Assembly (NCBI GenBank): GCA_030748635.1
Contig: JASMLP010000160.1
Coordinates: 1 to 64,000 of the forward strand
Length of the DNA: 64,000 nt
Reading direction: 5' to 3'
Origin: Planctomycetota bacterium
GTDB taxonomy: Bacteria > Planctomycetota > JACQVV01 > JASMLP01
The translations under genes and the position numbers were made by a program. The notes beneath the pieces were generated by a model that worked only from the letters and a program-made list of their open reading frames with translations, had not been told where the DNA came from and searched no databases. Positions 32,766 through 41,771 of the stretch are shown piece by piece; position 1 is the stretch's first letter, and each line of letters opens with the position of its first letter.

Positions 32766-33950
32766 TCAATAATCGTACTTTTCTGTCCAGTGAGAATTTT
32801 TCAAAAGCCTTCGTATTTCCCGATCGAAATCGGCCCTTCCCAGATGTTTCAACCGCTGAGATCTTGACCAGAAGGCCTCCTGAAAACATTTTTCTTCGCC
32901 ACGATGATAATCGTGTTTTTCTCCCGTTTCATAGAGATAGACGTGAAATGCATCGTGCACAAGAACTTCGGCGAGATAATCCACGGTCCAGGTATTCACC
33001 GTCCCGAGGCGAATACTGAAAGTGCGACTTCGAACATCGACACCTGTCGTCAGCCCTTCCCGAACCTCGATCTTATCTAACGATAAGCAGACGAGATGGT
33101 AATGTGAGGGTGCGGTCTTTGAAAGTCGGTCCAGAGCGGTTCTTATACGATCACAACCCGATGTAAAGCCTGAAATGGTGGGTGAATCCAATTTCCGGCT
33201 ATTCTTCCATATATACCGGTGGATCGAATCAAATCCTCCTCGATATCGGAATCGCCTGGGTACCTCGTTCACCGTATTTCCAGAGCGGACTTCAAGTAAT
33301 TCAGAAGCGTTCTGACGAATGAGTTCTCTATCATCCGTGAGTCCTCTCCTTAGCATTCCGATAGCTCGAGGATGCCCGACTAATTCAATGACTCCCCAGA
33401 AGGAATGAAGGCGAACATGTTCGTTTGTGTGAACGAACATCGATGTTTCCGCCACAGCAAGGGCTCCTTTTCCGCCGATCTTGACCAGCGCCGAGATGGC
33501 TTCAACCGCTTCGAATTCATCCTGTCCCTGAAGAACGATTTTGGCGAGGGCTGGTATGGATGCACTCTTCCCCAACAGACCCAAGGCCTCGATCGCAAAG
33601 AGTCGTCGAATTCCGTCATCGTGAATTGCGGACTTTTCGAGACGAAGGCGAAGCCATCGAGCATCCATTTTGGAGGCTGCCCAAAATCCGAGATTTCGCA
33701 GATGACTGGCGCGTTCCCCCATGGATATCGCGTAAATGGATTCCAATGCGCTGACTTCTTGAAACCAAACCAATTCTTCCAGGGTTTGGACATAAGAGAA
33801 GGGATCTTGGGACAAAATCTTCAACTCTCTCTCCAAGGGATCGGCACCCCGATTGGATTGAGCTTGGGATTCCGGAACGATCCAGCCGGAGAGGATGAAA
33901 GCGGTGAACCAACCGAGCAAACACCGCTTGTTCCTCATAAATAGGTTCAT
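32766..33950 (-). CDS. Exported HEAT-repeat protein with HDxxH metalloprotease-like site
   Basis: The 394-residue product has a signal peptide (RCLLGWFTAFILSGWIV, cleavage near SQA). Residues about 40-220 are HEAT-like repeats (RRLFAIEALGLLGKSASIPA, AVEAISALVKIGGKGALAVA). The C-terminal third contains YLAEVLVHDAFHVYLYETGE and then EEKCFQEAFW. The H-D-x-x-H with later glutamates looks like a zincin metal site in which the usual glutamate of HExxH is replaced by aspartate. It may be a degenerate or atypical peptidase; this is inference. It stands alone in its unit. Confidence 0.75.
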   Translation of the reverse strand: MNLFMRNKRCLLGWFTAFILSGWIVPESQAQSNRGADPLERELKILSQDPFSYVQTLEELVWFQEVSALESIYAISMGERASHLRNLGFWAASKMDARWLRLRLEKSAIHDDGIRRLFAIEALGLLGKSASIPALAKIVLQGQDEFEAVEAISALVKIGGKGALAVAETSMFVHTNEHVRLHSFWGVIELVGHPRAIGMLRRGLTDDRELIRQNASELLEVRSGNTVNEVPRRFRYRGGFDSIHRYIWKNSRKLDSPTISGFTSGCDRIRTALDRLSKTAPSHYHLVCLSLDKIEVREGLTTGVDVRSRTFSIRLGTVNTWTVDYLAEVLVHDAFHVYLYETGEKHDYHRGEEKCFQEAFWSRSQRLKHLGRADFDREIRRLLKNSHWTEKYDY

Positions 33951-34133
33951 CTTTCAGCCATCTCGAAAGAGTCTCATCTCTAAATGTCCTGGATCCACCC
34001 GCACCTATTTTCTTCGAAATCTCAACCGAAACAAATAATTAACAAATTGAAGACATTTCAAACGAGTTGAAGCGTGGATCGTGAAGTTCCTTCTCAAAAC
34101 GGTACTGGAGGAAAAGATAATCGAGCCGAACCC

Positions 34134-34162
34134 CCTAATTACTTGCATTGCAATGCATTAGG
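34134..34162 (+). promoter_or_regulatory. Nested inverted repeat upstream of selD
   Basis: A perfect 14-bp palindrome TGCATTGCAATGCA (34144-34157) is flanked by CCTAAT (34134-34139) and ATTAGG (34157-34162). It lies 37 nt before the selD -35 box in the 324-bp intergenic region 33951-34274 and could be an operator. Apart from this and the promoter nothing else was recognised there. Confidence 0.4.
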
Positions 34163-34198
34163 AGTCACCCCAATTAAGAGTTCGGGTTCGCAATCGAT

Positions 34199-34227
34199 TT
34201 GAAAGGCACCTGGAGCGATTGTATACT
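34199..34227 (+). promoter_or_regulatory. Sigma-70-type promoter of selD
   Basis: TTGAAA (34199-34204) and TATACT (34222-34227) have an exact 17-nt spacer, giving a leader of about 40 nt before the start codon at 34275. Confidence 0.7.
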
Positions 34228-34274
34228 TTGGATAGTTAAAGACGTGTATTCTCAACGATTGGGTCCTCTTCCTA

Positions 34275-35336
34275 ATGAAAATTCCATCCCGAATGACCCA
34301 ATTTGCCTGCTCGGGAGGCTGAGCGGCTAAAATCGGTCCAGGGGTCTTGGATCAACTGGTTGGAAATCTTGATCTGGGTGTATCCGACGATTTGTTGATC
34401 GGCCTCGACCCCTCGGACGATGCCGCCGTTTATCGAATCGATGAAAATCGAGCCCTGGTGTTTACCGCCGATGTCATCACACCTGTAGTAGATGACCCTT
34501 ATTTATGGGGTCAGGTCGCAGCAGCCAACAGTTTGTCGGATATATTTGCCATGGGAGGCGAGGTTCTCATGGCGATCAACCTGGCGTTCTTTCCCACACC
34601 AGGAGAATCCATAACGACCCAAGAGTTGGAACAGGTGCTCCGCGGCGGCAATGAACGTGTCCGTTCTGCCGGTGGATTGACTGTGGGGGGCCATACCGTA
34701 AGGGATAGCGAAATCAAATACGGTTTGGCCGTCGTCGGTGAGGCGCATCCGGACCGGATTCTCACCAAATCGGGAGCGCGTGCGGAGGATGTTCTCATCC
34801 TTACCAAGCCCTTGGGAACCGGCTTGATCATCGGCGCCTACACCAAGCAAAACGAAAACCTTTCGTCTGAGTCGGTGGAAGAAGCTTGTCACCATATGAA
34901 AACGCTCAACGATACGGCCGCTCAACTTTCTCAAGAATATGGTGTTTCCGGCGCGACCGATGTCACCGGATTTGGCCTCCTGGGACATGCCTGGGAGATG
35001 GCGTCGAGATCGGGTGTAGACTTTCATCTCAAAGCGTCCCTTCTCCCCCACTATGAGATTTGCAGCAAGCTCGTTGCGAGTGGCGTCCAAACCGGTGTAA
35101 CCCGCGCCAATGAGGAAGCTACCCAAGAGCATGTTCGAATTTCTCCTGAACTAAACGAACTCCAACTTTCTCTCCTGTTCGATCCACAAACTTCCGGCGG
35201 ACTCCTTATCTCCGTGGCCCGCGACAACGCGAAGGCTTTGCTCGCCGACCTTCACAAGACAGGTCTTTATCCACACGCCAATATCATCGGAGAAGTCCAC
35301 GCCTCTACTTCCCCCAAAATGGAGATTCAAACATGA
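34275..35336 (+). CDS. selD: Selenide, water dikinase SelD, a selenocysteine-containing selenoprotein
   Basis: Read with the in-frame TGA at 34320-34322 as selenocysteine, the product has 353 residues and starts MKIPSRMTQFACSGGU, followed by AAKIGPGVLDQLVG. This is the SelD N terminus with the catalytic Cys/Sec at residue 16, next to the catalytic lysine. The rest matches the family: DPSDDAAVYRIDENRALVFT, ADVITPVVDDPYLWGQVAAA, NSLSDIFAMGG, GLTVGGHTV and ATDVTGFGLLGHAWEM. SelD makes selenophosphate from selenide and ATP. Starting at the TTG at 34347 would remove the active site. Another in-frame ATG is at 34293. The organism must decode UGA elsewhere (SelA, SelB, tRNA-Sec not in this window). 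Confidence 0.93.
34320..34353 (+). promoter_or_regulatory. Bacterial SECIS-like hairpin in selD
   Basis: Right after the UGA at 34320, GGTCCA (34335-34340) pairs with TGGATC (34348-34353; one G-U) to form a stem with a 7-nt loop GGGGTCT. The loop contains GGUC, the SelB-recognised loop feature of the E. coli fdhF SECIS, at nearly the same distance from the UGA (24 versus 22 nt). Confidence 0.7.
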
Positions 35337-35698
35337 CTCCTGACGCACAAACCAAACTTTGGGTTGAAATCATTGTCGAAGAACCCGACGGCAACGACTC
35401 TTATGTCGGTCTTGTCGATGAACCACTTGAAGACTCGATTTTCTCACTGGCCGGAGACGATTTTGTAAAACTGGAAAAGGTCCGGTGGCGAGAGGAGGCC
35501 AGCGAACTCGAATTCAAAGTCGTTAAACAGTCGGAAATGGGTGGTGACTACACGGATCATTTCTTCGTCAAGAAGTCAAAGATCGTCATGATCAGGCCGA
35601 TCAAAAAAGAGTCCATAATCTGGGGAGATCGCAACGGTTTGCATTCTCGGATTATGGGAACCGGCTCTCAGGAGTCGAGCAATCCCCACTCCACCTGA
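35333..35698 (+). CDS. Hypothetical protein coupled to selD
   Basis: The 121-residue product is not recognised. It is acidic at first (WVEIIVEEPDGNDSYVGLVD), with a predicted beta-rich core (ELEFKVVKQSEMGG, KIVMIRPIKKES) and a polar tail. There is no signal peptide. The start overlaps the selD stop (ATGA), which suggests co-translation, but no selenium-related motif is seen. It overlaps the convergent sugar-isomerase gene by 31 bp at its 3' end. Confidence 0.65.
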   Translation: MTPDAQTKLWVEIIVEEPDGNDSYVGLVDEPLEDSIFSLAGDDFVKLEKVRWREEASELEFKVVKQSEMGGDYTDHFFVKKSKIVMIRPIKKESIIWGDRNGLHSRIMGTGSQESSNPHST

Positions 35699-36522
35699 TG
35701 CAAGAACGAAAGGGCGTCTTTTGCACATGTGGGGGCAGCATGTGAATGGCGAGATAATTCTACGCCGACGATGGGGAAATGAGGGAATTCCATCAATGCA
35801 GAGATGATGGGAGGGAAATCGATCTCTCCATGACCAAAAAATAGATGTTCATGGACAGGGCGTCGCATATCTTCGATATGCACATTCACCACATCTTCAA
35901 AATACTGACGCAAGGCTCGTTCCGGCTCGATCCCTTCCAGCCAGGCATGGCCTACGTCGAGGGTCAACTTGAAGTTATCCATATTCACCCGACTCGAGAG
36001 CATTTTGTAGTCCTCTAGCGTAGAAACGAGCATCCCAGGTTCAGGCTCAAAGCCGATCGTAACGCCCCTCTCACGAGCTCTTCGGGCCACTTCTTGGCAC
36101 CCTGCGACCAACCAGTCCCACGCCTTATTCTCTTCGACTCCTGTCGGAAGAACACCCGACCAAAAACTGACGCACCGAACGTCTAATTCGGCCCCCCAAT
36201 CAACGCAACGCATCAAGAATTCGATACGTTTTTTCCGATGGTTAGGGCTTAGGAGAGTCGGTTCATGTTTCAACGTGCGATTCAATAAATACCTGGCCCC
36301 CGTTTCCAACACACATTCCATACCGTGATGAATGAGTTTTTTTCTAAATTCACGAATATCCTGAATTGAGGTCCACTCCGGATTGAGATGATGAACATCG
36401 GGTGTCAAGCACAGCGCTTGATAGCCGATGTCGTCAAGTATCTTCAATACGGAATCCAGATCGTGGTGGGCAAACCCATTCGTGTTGTAGCCGTACCGGC
36501 AAACTGGTGGCGTGGACACCAA
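35668..36522 (-). CDS. Xylose-isomerase-like TIM-barrel protein
   Basis: The 284-residue product is of the AP endonuclease 2/sugar phosphate isomerase-epimerase superfamily. The metal-ligand pattern is visible: the Glu in GFEPEPGMLV, Asp-x-x-His in LTLDVGHAWLEG, His-x-Asp-like VNVHIEDMRRPVHEHLFFGH and the final Glu in VGVELSRHSH. Such proteins isomerise or epimerise sugars or cleave related substrates with divalent metals. The substrate is unknown. It is upstream of nothing obvious except hpt, which lies 14 bp away upstream in the same strand. Confidence 0.8.
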   Translation of the reverse strand: MVSTPPVCRYGYNTNGFAHHDLDSVLKILDDIGYQALCLTPDVHHLNPEWTSIQDIREFRKKLIHHGMECVLETGARYLLNRTLKHEPTLLSPNHRKKRIEFLMRCVDWGAELDVRCVSFWSGVLPTGVEENKAWDWLVAGCQEVARRARERGVTIGFEPEPGMLVSTLEDYKMLSSRVNMDNFKLTLDVGHAWLEGIEPERALRQYFEDVVNVHIEDMRRPVHEHLFFGHGEIDFPPIISALMEFPHFPIVGVELSRHSHAAPTCAKDALSFLHQVEWGLLDS

Positions 36523-36536
36523 AAATTCTCCTCGAG

Positions 36537-37088
36537 CTACTTTACGAGTTTGTCCAGGTCTTCAACTCGTGCGATATAAGGCAAATTCCTGTACCGACCT
36601 TCATAATCCAGTCCGTAACCGATCACAAAATGATTGGGAATGGTGAAACCCAAATAGTCGATCGACACTTCCTTGAGAGTTCGAGCCGGCTTGTGAAGCA
36701 AACTACAGACGGACAGACTTCGGGGTTGCCTGGCGGAAAAGTTCGCCAGAAGATAATCCATCGTGATTCCGGTATCGATGATGTCCTCCACCAAAATGAC
36801 ATCCATATCCTTCACCGGTTGAGTGGTATCAAAATCGAAACGGACGGTACCTGATGATTCCGTACGGTCTCCATAACTCTGAACTCGCAAGAAATCGCAA
36901 GTGAGCGGAAGATCGATCTGTCGGGCAAGGTCGCTCATGAAGAGAAAACTCCCCTTGAGTACCCCAACGAGGACCAACGACTGGGCACGATCTCGATAAT
37001 CGTCGGTGATCTTAGCTCCCAGTTCCGAGATTCGACTCTGGATCTCCTCTTCGGACAAAAATATAGGTGGACGCCATTGTTCATTCAT
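36537..37088 (-). CDS. hpt: Hypoxanthine phosphoribosyltransferase
   Basis: The ATG at 37088 gives a 183-residue protein of normal length; the open frame continues upstream into upp without homology. It has LVGVLKGSFLFMSDLARQ, the flexible-loop region VQSYGDRTESSGTV, the PRPP-binding motif VILVEDIIDTGITM and the C-terminal FVIGYGLDYEGRYRNLPYI. It salvages hypoxanthine/guanine to IMP/GMP. It follows upp by 7 bp, forming a purine/pyrimidine salvage pair. Confidence 0.93.
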   Translation of the reverse strand: MNEQWRPPIFLSEEEIQSRISELGAKITDDYRDRAQSLVLVGVLKGSFLFMSDLARQIDLPLTCDFLRVQSYGDRTESSGTVRFDFDTTQPVKDMDVILVEDIIDTGITMDYLLANFSARQPRSLSVCSLLHKPARTLKEVSIDYLGFTIPNHFVIGYGLDYEGRYRNLPYIARVEDLDKLVK

Positions 37089-37095
37089 CGTGAAT

Positions 37096-37980
37096 TCAAA
37101 CGAAACTGTTGTTAAGAATTTCTCCGAATCCGCCCCCACCAGGAACGATGTACTGGTGCTCGTTGAGCCCACATTCATCGTCCCAATTTTGACCGGGTAC
37201 CGAACTGAGAACTTCGGGAGAGGAGAGCCCACGATCCAGTCGAATCGCATATATAGCGACATCCGGATGCGTTTCGGTCATTTTTCGAATGTATTCAGGT
37301 GTAACGATCAGATGCAAGGCGACATATTTACGAGCGACCCCCGGAACATCATCCTTGTAAATTGAAACGGCCCGGCACAAAGATCCACCTGTCGCCCCCA
37401 TGGGATCAGGGAAAACGACCATAGCGTCTTCGACCGGTCCGCCGATTTTGGATCCCCCCACCCGAACACCTGTCACCTGTTCGTCCTGATCGGTTTCTCG
37501 ATTCATACTGATATGATCCTGACGGACTTCCTGTGGATCGAGGATGTAATTGAACGCCGTATAACAGATTTGGGCCGGGACCGTGCCCGCTCTGGCAATA
37601 TTGACAACGACTGTTTTGGCGCCTGGATCGATAATATTTCCCCGATAACGACCCTGCGGAGTATGTTCGATCATGCGGGTACTCGAATCAACCTCAACCA
37701 GTGGATATTCCGCATTGATCACAATACGAACAAGATTTTGGTAGATCGTGTTGATCAGTTCCCCAACCCGGGGTTGATAGGTATCAGGCGAGCACAATCG
37801 GGTCAAATGAGTCATGAGAAATGGATCCGAAAGAATATGCACATTCTTAGGGTAATGGTGTTCGATCTCGTTGACTCGGTAGCCGAAGCGGCAGTATTGA
37901 ACGTCCTTTTCCTGGTGCACCGGAGATTCCTTTTCTGGTACGGGAGTGACATCGGGGGTGTTCATAACGGATATTTTCAT
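37096..37980 (-). CDS. upp: Uracil phosphoribosyltransferase, extended N terminus
   Basis: The 294-residue product is longer than typical Upp (about 210). The core has ILSDPFLMTHLTRLCS (like the H-P-L-x-x-H-x-L start of Upp), NIARAGTVPAQI, the region VVFPDPMGATGGSLCRAVSI (PRPP motif) and GLNEHQYIVPGGGGFGE at the end (usual ... YIVPGLGDAGDR). The PRPP motif has P-D-P-M-G-A-T-G in place of the common D-P-M-L-A-T-G. It converts uracil and PRPP to UMP. An N-terminal stretch of about 35 residues precedes the core. Function is inferred from these motifs, with some divergence. Confidence 0.82.
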   Translation of the reverse strand: MKISVMNTPDVTPVPEKESPVHQEKDVQYCRFGYRVNEIEHHYPKNVHILSDPFLMTHLTRLCSPDTYQPRVGELINTIYQNLVRIVINAEYPLVEVDSSTRMIEHTPQGRYRGNIIDPGAKTVVVNIARAGTVPAQICYTAFNYILDPQEVRQDHISMNRETDQDEQVTGVRVGGSKIGGPVEDAMVVFPDPMGATGGSLCRAVSIYKDDVPGVARKYVALHLIVTPEYIRKMTETHPDVAIYAIRLDRGLSSPEVLSSVPGQNWDDECGLNEHQYIVPGGGGFGEILNNSFV

Positions 37981-37996
37981 CACCCGGTCGCCTTAC

Positions 37997-39976
37997 TCAA
38001 GGCATCGGGATCTGGTACTCCTTAATTTTCTTGTCCAATGTCGGTCGTGATATTTGCAGCATCCGCGCCGCTTCGACTTTTTTCCCACCAGACTTTTTGA
38101 TCGCCTGAGAGATACAGATCCGTTCGGTTCGACGGATGATGTCAGGCAAAGCGAGATTTTCACCCGTGAGGCTATTACGAATACCGTGCGCGAGATCTTC
38201 TCCACGCATATTGGCGGGTAGGTCTTCAGTTTGAATTTCTTCTCCATCGGACAGGACGACCAATCGTTCGATCAAATTCCTCAATTCACGTACGTTCCCA
38301 GGCCAAGAATAGGAAAGGAGTATGGCCATGGCATCCGAGGAAAACCGACGGACATCCTTGCCGATCGACTGAGCGAATTGTTCGAGGAAATGTTGCGCCA
38401 GAATTTCGACATCCCCTTCACGATCTCGCAAAGGCGGCAAACTGACGGGAACAACAGAAAGACGATAGAAGAGGTCTTCTCTGAATCGCCCTTCTTTCAT
38501 TTCCAGTTCGAGATCTGCATTGGTCGCGGCGACGATGCGAACGTCAACCTTGATCAGATGAACCCCACCGACTCGGTGAAAACATTTTTCCTGGAGCACT
38601 CTCAGCAGTTTGGTCTGAGTAGGCGAATCGATTTCTCCGATTTCATCCAGAAAGAGCGTCCCGCCGTCCGCGATTTCGAATTTTCCTGGCTTGGTCTTGT
38701 GAGCACCGGTGAACGCACCCTTTTCATGGCCGAAAAGTTCGCTCTCCAGGAGAGTTTCGGTCATGGCCGCGCAGTTCACCGCAACAAACGGTTTCCCGTG
38801 ACGGTTCGAATGTTCGTGAATCATTCGAGCAGCGATTTCCTTGCCGGTCCCCGTTTCACCTCGGAGCAAAACAGTTACATCGCTGGTTGCGACTTTGAGA
38901 AGTTGACTGGAAACATCGTTCATCTGCGGGCTATTTCCGACGAACTGGTGTTCTCTCGATATCCTCTCCCGAAGAAGTCCGACTTCGGCTCGAGTAGACC
39001 GGGCGGTCCGAGCGCACTGGATGGCGGAAGCCGCCTGGCTTGCGAGAGTAACAAGAAGATCAAGATCTTCATCTGCAAAGGAGGTGCGCGCTTCCAATAC
39101 GTCCAGATAGAGCACACCGAGAACTTCATCACGAGCGATCAGTGGAGCGCACAGCAGGCTGCGAATCTCTGAAAACTTGATGGATTGCGAACTATCGAAA
39201 CGTGAATCGTGCCGTACGTCCACCGACAGAACGGCCTTTCGATCAGTATAGGCCATCTGAAGTATGGTGGAAGATATGCTCACATCTTCGGACGAATTGG
39301 CGTCCCTGGGTTCAGGCAAGCCTTCTTCGTGGAAGGCCAGGGCAACCGGATGAGGGTTATCCTTGGCGTCGGGGATCAAGACCACACAACGATCCGCATC
39401 CAACAGCTCGACAATCAACTGAGCAATGGATTGAAGTAGATCTTCGAGGTCTAAATTCTCGGCCATCATCTTGCCGACCTCGTAGAGGCCATGAAGTCGA
39501 GAGCGCAAAATTTTGAGTTGCGGCGATTCGATTTCGTTTTGCGATGAATGTATCGAAGAGTCCTCGGGTAACAGAAGCCCGAGTACATCCTGGGCATCCT
39601 TGGTCACTAATCCCTCGTGCGCGTGTCCGTGCTCTGTGACGAAAACGGGATGCGTACTTACCGAAGACTGGGAACCGAGTAAGATCTCGAATGTTGGTTC
39701 ATAAACCAGCCGATTATCGCCGATCCGGATCTCATCGCCCTTGTTCAGGGCCGTGGCGCAATCGATCTTCACATCGTTGACCAACACTCCATTTCGGCTA
39801 CCGGTATCTTCAATCAGATGCACGTCATTTTGCCAGAATATCCGGGCGTGATTCCGGGAGATCTGGGTGCCGGATATTGCGATTTCATTCGAGGAACTAC
39901 GCCCAATCGTGGCCTGATCTTCGAATTCGAAGACCGTACCAATCGCCTCACCGCTGACCAGAACAACTCGCGCCAT
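37997..39976 (-). CDS. FHA-GAF sigma-54-dependent transcriptional activator
   Basis: The ATG at 39976 gives 659 residues and starts the FHA domain directly (MARVVLVSGEAIGTVFEFED, SRNHARIFW, GSRNGVLVND). A GAF domain follows (about 190-335: LEDLLQSIAQLIVELLDADR). The AAA domain has Walker A GETGTGKE, the GAFTGA loop that contacts sigma-54, and DGGTLFLDEIGEI. The Fis-type helix-turn-helix is at the C terminus (KVEAARMLQISRPTLDKKIK). The FHA domain would sense a phosphothreonine, and a Ser/Thr kinase gene starts 184 bp away on the other strand. The target genes, which need sigma-54, are unknown. Confidence 0.94.
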   Translation of the reverse strand: MARVVLVSGEAIGTVFEFEDQATIGRSSSNEIAISGTQISRNHARIFWQNDVHLIEDTGSRNGVLVNDVKIDCATALNKGDEIRIGDNRLVYEPTFEILLGSQSSVSTHPVFVTEHGHAHEGLVTKDAQDVLGLLLPEDSSIHSSQNEIESPQLKILRSRLHGLYEVGKMMAENLDLEDLLQSIAQLIVELLDADRCVVLIPDAKDNPHPVALAFHEEGLPEPRDANSSEDVSISSTILQMAYTDRKAVLSVDVRHDSRFDSSQSIKFSEIRSLLCAPLIARDEVLGVLYLDVLEARTSFADEDLDLLVTLASQAASAIQCARTARSTRAEVGLLRERISREHQFVGNSPQMNDVSSQLLKVATSDVTVLLRGETGTGKEIAARMIHEHSNRHGKPFVAVNCAAMTETLLESELFGHEKGAFTGAHKTKPGKFEIADGGTLFLDEIGEIDSPTQTKLLRVLQEKCFHRVGGVHLIKVDVRIVAATNADLELEMKEGRFREDLFYRLSVVPVSLPPLRDREGDVEILAQHFLEQFAQSIGKDVRRFSSDAMAILLSYSWPGNVRELRNLIERLVVLSDGEEIQTEDLPANMRGEDLAHGIRNSLTGENLALPDIIRRTERICISQAIKKSGGKKVEAARMLQISRPTLDKKIKEYQIPMP

Positions 39977-40159
39977 CTTGATGGGAAGTTTACCCGATAG
40001 AGGGTTCGGTTCATATAGCGCAGTCTCGGGTTCCATGGACGATGATTCTGAACAGATCCCGCCTGTGACTGAACTTGAAACGGTGAGTCTTTGGAACTAT
40101 TCTTCATCGGATCTTCGTTTTACCCGAGACGGACAAATCATATCGTTCCCTTCTTCACC

Positions 40160-41569
40160 ATGCCCCAATCGCCGCGCCCATCCTTACCTACCCAAGCCTT
40201 TGAAAACCTACGTCTCCGTCTCGCAAGGTTTCGTATTCGGGAGGAGATTGCCCATGGAGGATCCTCGGTTATCTTCCGGGTCTATGATGAAGACCTCGAC
40301 CGCCAGTTAGCCCTCAAGGTGATTGTCCCAGGAGGGGTAAAGACCCCCTCCCCGGGCCGAGTCCTTGAAGAGGCCCGGAATCTGGCCAAAGTCAATCATC
40401 CTGCAATTTTGCATGTCTATGGCGCCGGAGAAGTTTCCGGATTGCACTACATTCTCCTCCAGTATGTCCGTGGCCAAACCCTCGACAGGTATATCGAAGA
40501 GAATGCTCCACTGCCTTGCCTTCAATCGCTTCACTGGATCGAACAAGCCGCGGATGCGCTGAATGCGGCCCATCAACACGATCTGATTCATCGGGACGTG
40601 AAACCCAGCAACCTGTTACTTTCAGATTGTGGCCTGATTTACTTGATGGACTTTGGCATTGCGGTCGATCCTAGCGACTCGACTCCAGATGCTGCCGGCA
40701 CCTATCTTTACAGCTCCCCTGAGCAAAACCGTCTACTTCGACTCGATGTTCGATCCGACATATACAGCTTAGGAGTCGTCCTCTATCAACTCCTCACCGG
40801 AACCCTTCCGCTGGTGGCCCGTTCCGCTCAGGAGATGTCCCAGAGACAGTCTAACGGGAGCAGTTTGCCGATAGAGGAACTTCGTCCCCAACTGCCTAAA
40901 TCGGTATGTAGCCTGGTTTCTCGCATGCTCTGCGCGGCCCCTTCCAAGCGCATTTCGACCATGCAACGGGTTCAGGAAGAAATCCGAGCGATTCGCCTCC
41001 ATCTCGAATCCGCCCACTCCTCTCAAAAATCGATCCACAATCTCGCTCAGCCCGTTTCCTTATCGAAAACATATCCAAGGGGTGTCACCAGACCCTACCG
41101 TTTACTCTGGATAGCCTCCTTTCTGATCCTGACTATTCTCGTTTCTAAACTTTGGGTAGGAAATGTTTTCACCCCTCCAAAGGCTTCCTCGTCTCCTCCC
41201 AGTCTTGAAATGAACGTTTCGAATGTGTTGGTCTCGATCGCCCCCATCCAACACCCAACCGATTGGATCGATAGGGAAAAGCTTTTGGAAAAATTAGAAT
41301 CGGGCTTACGTGAACAGTTCGTGCGAGAACGAGGATTTCTCTTCAGATCCGAAGACAAGGCGTTTTACCGAATCGAACCTTCCGTATCCATGCTACCTCC
41401 CCATTCCGCTCAGATTACCCTTCTGGTGAGAAGGATCTCCACGGGAGCCATTCTTTTTGGTGAATCGTTGGTAGGTAAACGAGAGGAACTGTCACGGATG
41501 CTCCACAATCTTTCAGAAATGTTGATTCACCGATTAGCTCAAATTCGGCCGGAAAAGCCCTCTCCGTAG
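40160..41569 (+). CDS. Membrane Ser/Thr protein kinase
   Basis: The ATG at 40160 gives 469 residues. The kinase domain has glycine-rich loop IAHGGSSVIF (about 30), ATP lysine in LALKVIVPGG, catalytic HRDVKPSN near 143, DFG near 161 and the APE-region SSPEQ. Residues about 300-312 lead to one membrane segment (LLWIASFLILTILVSKLWVG, near 320). The outer part (about 130 residues) is unrecognised (LLEKLESGLREQFVRERGFL). It is divergent from the FHA-GAF activator, so kinase and FHA reader may form a signalling pair. That pairing is inference. Confidence 0.92.
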   Translation: MPQSPRPSLPTQAFENLRLRLARFRIREEIAHGGSSVIFRVYDEDLDRQLALKVIVPGGVKTPSPGRVLEEARNLAKVNHPAILHVYGAGEVSGLHYILLQYVRGQTLDRYIEENAPLPCLQSLHWIEQAADALNAAHQHDLIHRDVKPSNLLLSDCGLIYLMDFGIAVDPSDSTPDAAGTYLYSSPEQNRLLRLDVRSDIYSLGVVLYQLLTGTLPLVARSAQEMSQRQSNGSSLPIEELRPQLPKSVCSLVSRMLCAAPSKRISTMQRVQEEIRAIRLHLESAHSSQKSIHNLAQPVSLSKTYPRGVTRPYRLLWIASFLILTILVSKLWVGNVFTPPKASSSPPSLEMNVSNVLVSIAPIQHPTDWIDREKLLEKLESGLREQFVRERGFLFRSEDKAFYRIEPSVSMLPPHSAQITLLVRRISTGAILFGESLVGKREELSRMLHNLSEMLIHRLAQIRPEKPSP

Positions 41570-41642
41570 CGAATACGAAAGAGCGCACATCTTTATCTGG
41601 CCCTTGGGCCCCAGTGGAACGCGAAGCATTCTCGGTCTTTTC

Positions 41643-41670
41643 TTGACCCATAGAACGGTGTTCATACAAT
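41643..41670 (+). promoter_or_regulatory. Sigma-70-type promoter of the tadA-tRNA-Ser region
   Basis: TTGACC (41643-41648) and TACAAT (41665-41670) have a 16-nt spacer in the 202-bp gap between the kinase and tadA. Transcription would begin about 95 nt before tadA. Confidence 0.6.
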
Positions 41671-41771
41671 TGGGCGCTTCTGGACTTATTGATCGAACCC
41701 GCAACCGTACGGATTCGGATGCTTCGTGTGTAAATCGGTCCAGAAACCGTTTTCCGCTCTTTGTCATAAAT

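Noticed and set aside
34347-35336. SelD starting at the TTG at 34347
   Set aside because: It would lack the catalytic Sec/Cys and lysine; the upstream frame through TGA restores the full N terminus.
38231-39172. 313-residue plus-strand open frame
   Set aside because: It is antisense to the conserved sigma-54 activator.
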